Part shown: one piece after another, positions 61,175 through 64,000 of the stretch
How the letters are laid out: each line of letters opens with the position of its first letter
How positions within the stretch are numbered: the stretch's first letter is position 1
Assembly (NCBI RefSeq): GCF_000576555.1
Contig: NZ_CP007145.1
Span: 3,432,501-3,496,500 of the forward strand
Length of the DNA: 64,000 bases
Direction: 5' to 3'
DNA from: Hymenobacter swuensis DY53
GTDB taxonomy: Bacteria; Bacteroidota; Bacteroidia; Cytophagales; Hymenobacteraceae
Notes under the pieces: model-generated
The model's database searches: none
Told to the model about the DNA's origin: nothing
What the model saw: only the letters and a program-made list of their open reading frames with translations
Program-made: the position numbers and the translations under genes

Positions 61175-61257
61175 GGTGAAATGGTGAAGGGTGAAGTTGT
61201 GAATAAGCAGCTTGGGCCTTCGCGCTATTTCACAACTTCACCCTTCACCATTTCGCC
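61175..61257. repeat. inverted repeat of GTGAA-type units between tamB and ftsX
   Basis: Arms 61175-61203 and 61229-61257 (28 of 29 paired) surround 25 nt. It starts 1 nt after the tamB stop and ends 2 nt before the ftsX ATG. It is the same family as 35824-35897, and the start codon of ftsX would lie at the base of the stem. Confidence 0.85.
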
Positions 61258-61259
61258 TC

Positions 61260-62147
61260 ATGAACCAACCGACCCGCAAGAAGAAGCTAGGCAGCTACCC
61301 ACACCTAATGGTAGTATTCAGCATTACGCTGGCACTGCTGATAATCGGGCTGTTCGGGCTGCTGCTGATTCATGCCCAGAAAGTGTCGACGCTGGTGAAG
61401 GAGAACCTGGAAATGCAGGTGTATCTGGAGCGGGGCCTGCCCGAAACCCAGCTGCTGCGGCTGCAGCAGGATTTCGCCCGCAAGCCCTACGTGGCCGTGA
61501 AGAACGGGCAGGGCCAGGTTCGATTCCTCTCCAAGGAAGAAGGTGCCAAGCAGCTCATCGACCAGACCGGGGAGGATTTTCAGCAGTTTCTGGGCGACAA
61601 CCCGTTGCGCGACGCCTATCTCATCAAAATCAACGCTGACTTTGCCGACGCCAAAAACCTGGTCCGCATCAAACAGGAGCTGGCGCAGGAAGAAGGCGTG
61701 TTTGAGGTGGAGTACGTGGAAAGCCTGATTACCTCCGTGAATGAGAACCTGCGCAATGTGAGCCTGGTACTGCTGGGCTTTGCGGCGGTGCTCACGTTTG
61801 TGGTGGTGGTCCTCATCAACAATACCATTAAGCTGGCCTTGTTCTCGCAGCGGTTTCTCATCCGGAGCATGCAGCTGGTGGGTGCCACGCCGTCGTTTAT
61901 TCAGTGGCCGTTTCTGCGGCGGGCGGTGTGGCAGGGGCTGGTAAGCGGCCTGCTGGCCGGGCTGCTGCTGCTGGCGCTGCTGCAATACGCGTATCTGCAG
62001 CTGGCTGAGCTGCGCCTGCTGCAGGATGTTCGCCTGTTCGGGGCCCTGGCCGTGGCGCTGGTACTACTGGGCATGGGCATCGGGTTTCTCAGCTCCTGGC
62101 GCGCCGTACGCAAGTACCTGAGCATGTCGCTGGACGAATTGTATTGA
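61260..62147 (+). CDS. ftsX: cell division protein FtsX
   Basis: 295 aa membrane protein of the FtsEX complex that controls peptidoglycan hydrolases. One N-terminal helix (about 15-40), a periplasmic domain (about 45-160, with FLSKEEGAKQL), then three helices near the C-terminus. ATG at 61260, with a basic cytoplasmic start. No ftsE gene is next to it. It is the first gene after tamB. Confidence 0.92.
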   Translation: MNQPTRKKKLGSYPHLMVVFSITLALLIIGLFGLLLIHAQKVSTLVKENLEMQVYLERGLPETQLLRLQQDFARKPYVAVKNGQGQVRFLSKEEGAKQLIDQTGEDFQQFLGDNPLRDAYLIKINADFADAKNLVRIKQELAQEEGVFEVEYVESLITSVNENLRNVSLVLLGFAAVLTFVVVVLINNTIKLALFSQRFLIRSMQLVGATPSFIQWPFLRRAVWQGLVSGLLAGLLLLALLQYAYLQLAELRLLQDVRLFGALAVALVLLGMGIGFLSSWRAVRKYLSMSLDELY

Positions 62148-62197
62148 GCCCAAGCCCCCGTTGGTTGAATTTACGCGGTGCGTTGCCGCATCCCTCC

Positions 62198-62205
62198 TAC
62201 CTTTG
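62198..62205 (+). promoter_or_regulatory. -7 box of the DUF3098 gene (leaderless start)
   Basis: TACCTTTG whose last base is 5 nt from the ATG at 62211, so the transcript should be leaderless or nearly so. Confidence 0.45.
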
Positions 62206-62210
62206 CCTGT

Positions 62211-62519
62211 ATGGAACCGAACACTCCCCGCTTCGCCTTCGGGCCGCGTAACTACCGCCTGATGTTCATCGGGCTGGCCGTGCTGGCTGCCGGCTTCATC
62301 ACCATGACGCTTGACTCCGAAGATTACGGCGAAGGGTTTCTGGGCATTACGCTCGGCCCGATTCTGCTGGCCGTAGGCTTTGTAATTGAGTTCTGGGCCA
62401 TCATGACGCGCTCCGGCGCGGCGGCTCCCATTGCCCGTGACGCGGCTACCGTAACCACGGTTCCTTCGCAGCCCGCTCCGGCTACGCCCGTCATCACCAC
62501 GCCTACTTACAAGCGGTAG
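62211..62519 (+). CDS. small DUF3098-type membrane protein
   Basis: 102 aa. Two hydrophobic segments (about 18-36 and 48-66, LMFIGLAVLAAGFITMTL and GITLGPILLAVGFVIEFWAI) match the short DUF3098 family of Bacteroidota. A proline- and threonine-rich tail follows. It commonly lies near ftsX and uppP in this phylum, as here. Function unknown. Confidence 0.8.
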   Translation: MEPNTPRFAFGPRNYRLMFIGLAVLAAGFITMTLDSEDYGEGFLGITLGPILLAVGFVIEFWAIMTRSGAAAPIARDAATVTTVPSQPAPATPVITTPTYKR

Positions 62520-62543
62520 GCATTTCTGATTTCTGTTTTTTCG

Positions 62544-62618
62544 CGGCCATCCTGAGCGGAACGAGGTTTCAGCCACTTACGGCCGATACTCCGTTCTGCT
62601 CAGGATGCTGGCTGTTTT
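62544..62618 (+). terminator. hairpin with a CATCCTGAGC core after the DUF3098 gene
   Basis: Arms about 62543-62563 and 62591-62612 pair with some mismatches, followed by six T. It has the same core as 28949-29152 and 56334-56432, here with a normal terminator tail. Confidence 0.7.
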
Positions 62619-62640
62619 TTAGTACCCTACTTCCCTGCTT

Positions 62641-63429
62641 ATGTCGTACTGGCACGCCTTTTTACTGGCTATTGTCGAAGGTCTGACCGAATTTCTACCG
62701 GTTTCCAGCACCGGCCACATGATTATCGTGGCCAACCTGCTGGGCATTGGGCAATTGCCGTTTACTGACACGTTTATCACCTCCATTCAGTTCGGGGCCA
62801 TTCTATCAGTGGTGGTACTTTATTGGCGGCGGTTCCTGCAGAGCTTCGATTTTTACCTGAAGCTGGCGGCGGCCTTTATTCCGTTCGGGATTCTGGGTTT
62901 CCTGCTCAAGGATGTGATTGAAGCCCTGCTCAAAAACGTGGCCGTAGTAGCCTGGTCGCTTATGCTGGGCGGGGTGGTACTGGTGTTTATTGACAAGCTT
63001 TTTACCTCGGAACGCAAGCAGGTGACCACGCCTAGTTTCGCGCAGGCTGTCAAAATCGGACTGTTTCAATGCGTGGCCCTCATTCCGGGCGTATCCCGCT
63101 CGGCGGCTACCATCGTGGGCGGTTTGGCGCAGGGTTTTGACCGTCGCTCGGCCGCCGACTTCTCCTTCTTGCTGGCCGTGCCCACCATGGCCGTCATTAC
63201 GGCCTATCAGCTCTACAAAACGTTCAAGGTAGCCGCTCCCGGCACCGACGACATTAAGATTCTGCTGTTTGGTAACGTGGTGGCCTTCATTGTGGCCTTG
63301 CTGGCCGTGAAGTCGTTCGTGGATTTTGTGTCCCGTTTTGGCTTCCGCGCCTTCGGGCTGTACCGCATTGCGGTGGGCATGATCATCCTGATAATGCTGG
63401 CCCTGGGCATTCCACTGCAGATTATTTAG
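62641..63429 (+). CDS. uppP: undecaprenyl-diphosphatase
   Basis: 262 aa integral membrane phosphatase (BacA type) that recycles the lipid carrier for peptidoglycan. The first signature EGLTEFLPVSSTGH (residues 13-26, Glu17 and His26) and the second PGVSRSAATIVGG (near 148-160) are intact. Seven or eight membrane segments. Length is normal. Confidence 0.96.
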   Translation: MSYWHAFLLAIVEGLTEFLPVSSTGHMIIVANLLGIGQLPFTDTFITSIQFGAILSVVVLYWRRFLQSFDFYLKLAAAFIPFGILGFLLKDVIEALLKNVAVVAWSLMLGGVVLVFIDKLFTSERKQVTTPSFAQAVKIGLFQCVALIPGVSRSAATIVGGLAQGFDRRSAADFSFLLAVPTMAVITAYQLYKTFKVAAPGTDDIKILLFGNVVAFIVALLAVKSFVDFVSRFGFRAFGLYRIAVGMIILIMLALGIPLQII

Positions 63430-63457
63430 GCCAGCCTGCCGGTTTGTTTTGCCAACT

Positions 63458-63488
63458 AAAAGAACGCGCCTCGGTGCGTTCTTTTGGT
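63458..63488 (+). terminator. terminator after uppP
   Basis: 10-bp stem AAAAGAACGC/GCGTTCTTTT (63458-63467 and 63476-63485) with an 8-nt loop. Confidence 0.8.
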
Positions 63489-63518
63489 TATATGCCGGCG
63501 TGAGACCCCACAACCACG

Positions 63519-63567
63519 TACTTTTGCTAAACTATGCCGCCCGCCATGCAGGCGTGGCGGCGGGCAT
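63519..63567 (+). promoter_or_regulatory. -7 box and 5' leader hairpin of truB
   Basis: TACTTTTG at 63519-63526, then a perfect 13-bp inverted repeat (63534-63546 and 63555-63567) with an 8-nt loop. The ATG follows 6 nt after the stem. Transcription starting near 63531 would put this GC-rich stem at the very 5' end of the mRNA. Confidence 0.5.
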
Positions 63568-63573
63568 TGCCTT

Positions 63574-64000
63574 ATGGAACACGCTGATTTGACTCCGGCT
63601 CCGGCCCCCGCCTTCGATTTTGAAGCCGGTGAAGTATTATTGGTAGATAAACCGCTCACCTGGTCGTCGTTTGACGTGGTGCGCAAGGTAAAGAACACCT
63701 TACGTATCAAAAAAATCGGCCATGCCGGTACCCTTGATCCGCTGGCGACCGGCCTACTCATTCTCTGTACCGGCAAGAAAACCAAGGAAATCGACCAGAT
63801 CCAAGCCCAGGAAAAGGAATACACCGGCACCTTCCGCCTCGGCCAGACGACGGCCAGTTTCGACCTGGAAACGCCTGTGGATGCGGAGCTACCGTACGCG
63901 CATCTTACCGAAGAAGAAATTCGGGCGGCTACGGCGCAGTTTCTGGGTTTGATTACACAGACGCCCCCGCTGTTTTCGGCGGTGAAGGTGAACGGCGAGC
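63574..64000 (+). CDS. truB: tRNA pseudouridine synthase B, 5' part
   Basis: 142 complete codons before the right edge of the window. It makes pseudouridine 55 in tRNA. The catalytic Asp55 lies in GHAGTLDPLATG, preceded by VDKPLTWSSFDVV. The ATG at 63574 starts a 20-residue tail ahead of the core. The C-terminal half lies outside the window, so length cannot be compared. Confidence 0.95.
   Translation, partial: MEHADLTPAPAPAFDFEAGEVLLVDKPLTWSSFDVVRKVKNTLRIKKIGHAGTLDPLATGLLILCTGKKTKEIDQIQAQEKEYTGTFRLGQTTASFDLETPVDAELPYAHLTEEEIRAATAQFLGLITQTPPLFSAVKVNGE

Overview
The window looks like a chromosomal segment of a GC-rich member of the Bacteroidota, most likely Hymenobacter or a close relative in the Cytophagales (Hymenobacteraceae). 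The evidence is the 16S rRNA sequence, promoters of the Bacteroidota type (TAnnTTTG at -7, TTG about 19-21 nt upstream), an Oar-like TonB-dependent receptor, tandem DUF5683 proteins, DUF885, DUF4126 and DUF3098 proteins, start codons mostly without Shine-Dalgarno sequences, and several TTG or GTG starts. The genus is inferred from pattern recognition, not from a search.

Layout. 1-2740 (minus): 5' end of a 23S gene, a short spacer without tRNA genes, a complete 16S gene, and a long leader with tandem promoters. 2741-7268 (minus): fur, a STAS anti-sigma antagonist and purA, overlapping end to start, then the (p)ppGpp synthetase/hydrolase. 7531-11537 (plus): tRNA-Leu(UAG), trigger factor, clpP, clpX, a protein-quality block. 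11595-15622 (minus): a small AT-rich gene, lpxB, a QueD/PTPS-like enzyme, and a FecCD permease with its binding lipoprotein. 15788-22401: hldD, an FAD/NAD(P)-binding protein, a quinone-reductase-like dehydrogenase, a DCC thiol-disulfide protein, a PP-loop ATPase, a small lipoprotein and DUF4126. 22741-31593: Oar-like receptor, DUF885 lipoprotein, SDR reductase, peptide-binding lipoprotein, UPF0173 hydrolase. 31682-37194 (plus): parA, parB, two tandem DUF5683 proteins, dapB, lepB. 37359-46154: ung, apaG, two methyltransferases, kdsA, a membrane-anchored coiled-coil protein, a GNAT, cyanophycin synthetase, tRNA-Cys. 46326-55048: rpsA, two small lipoproteins, fatty acid desaturase, DUF3298 lipoprotein, alpha/beta hydrolase, HNH nuclease, NlpC/P60 hydrolase, smpB. 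55293-64000: tsaD, divergent from tamB, ftsX, a DUF3098 protein, uppP and the start of truB.

Most genes are housekeeping: LPS (lpxB, hldD, kdsA), envelope biogenesis (tamB, lepB, uppP, ftsX), protein quality control (tig, clpP, clpX, smpB), chromosome segregation (parAB) and translation (rRNA, tRNA, rpsA, tsaD, truB). I see no prophage, transposase, CRISPR array, toxin-antitoxin pair or recognisable defence island.

The most unusual signal lies between the genes. All ten convergent gene pairs are separated by a strong, often perfect inverted repeat. Several of these run from one stop codon to the other (28949-29152, 37203-37355, 39548-39718, 48703-48778, 52335-52412). Two of them are copies of one nested palindromic element. 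A second class is made of short tandem units folded into inverted repeats (31592, 35824, 54404, 61175, and more loosely 13055). It lies between co-directional genes, often ending a few bases before the next start codon. A third class carries a CATCCTGAGC core (inside 28949, 56334, 62544). These repeats are the best candidate here for something not well described.
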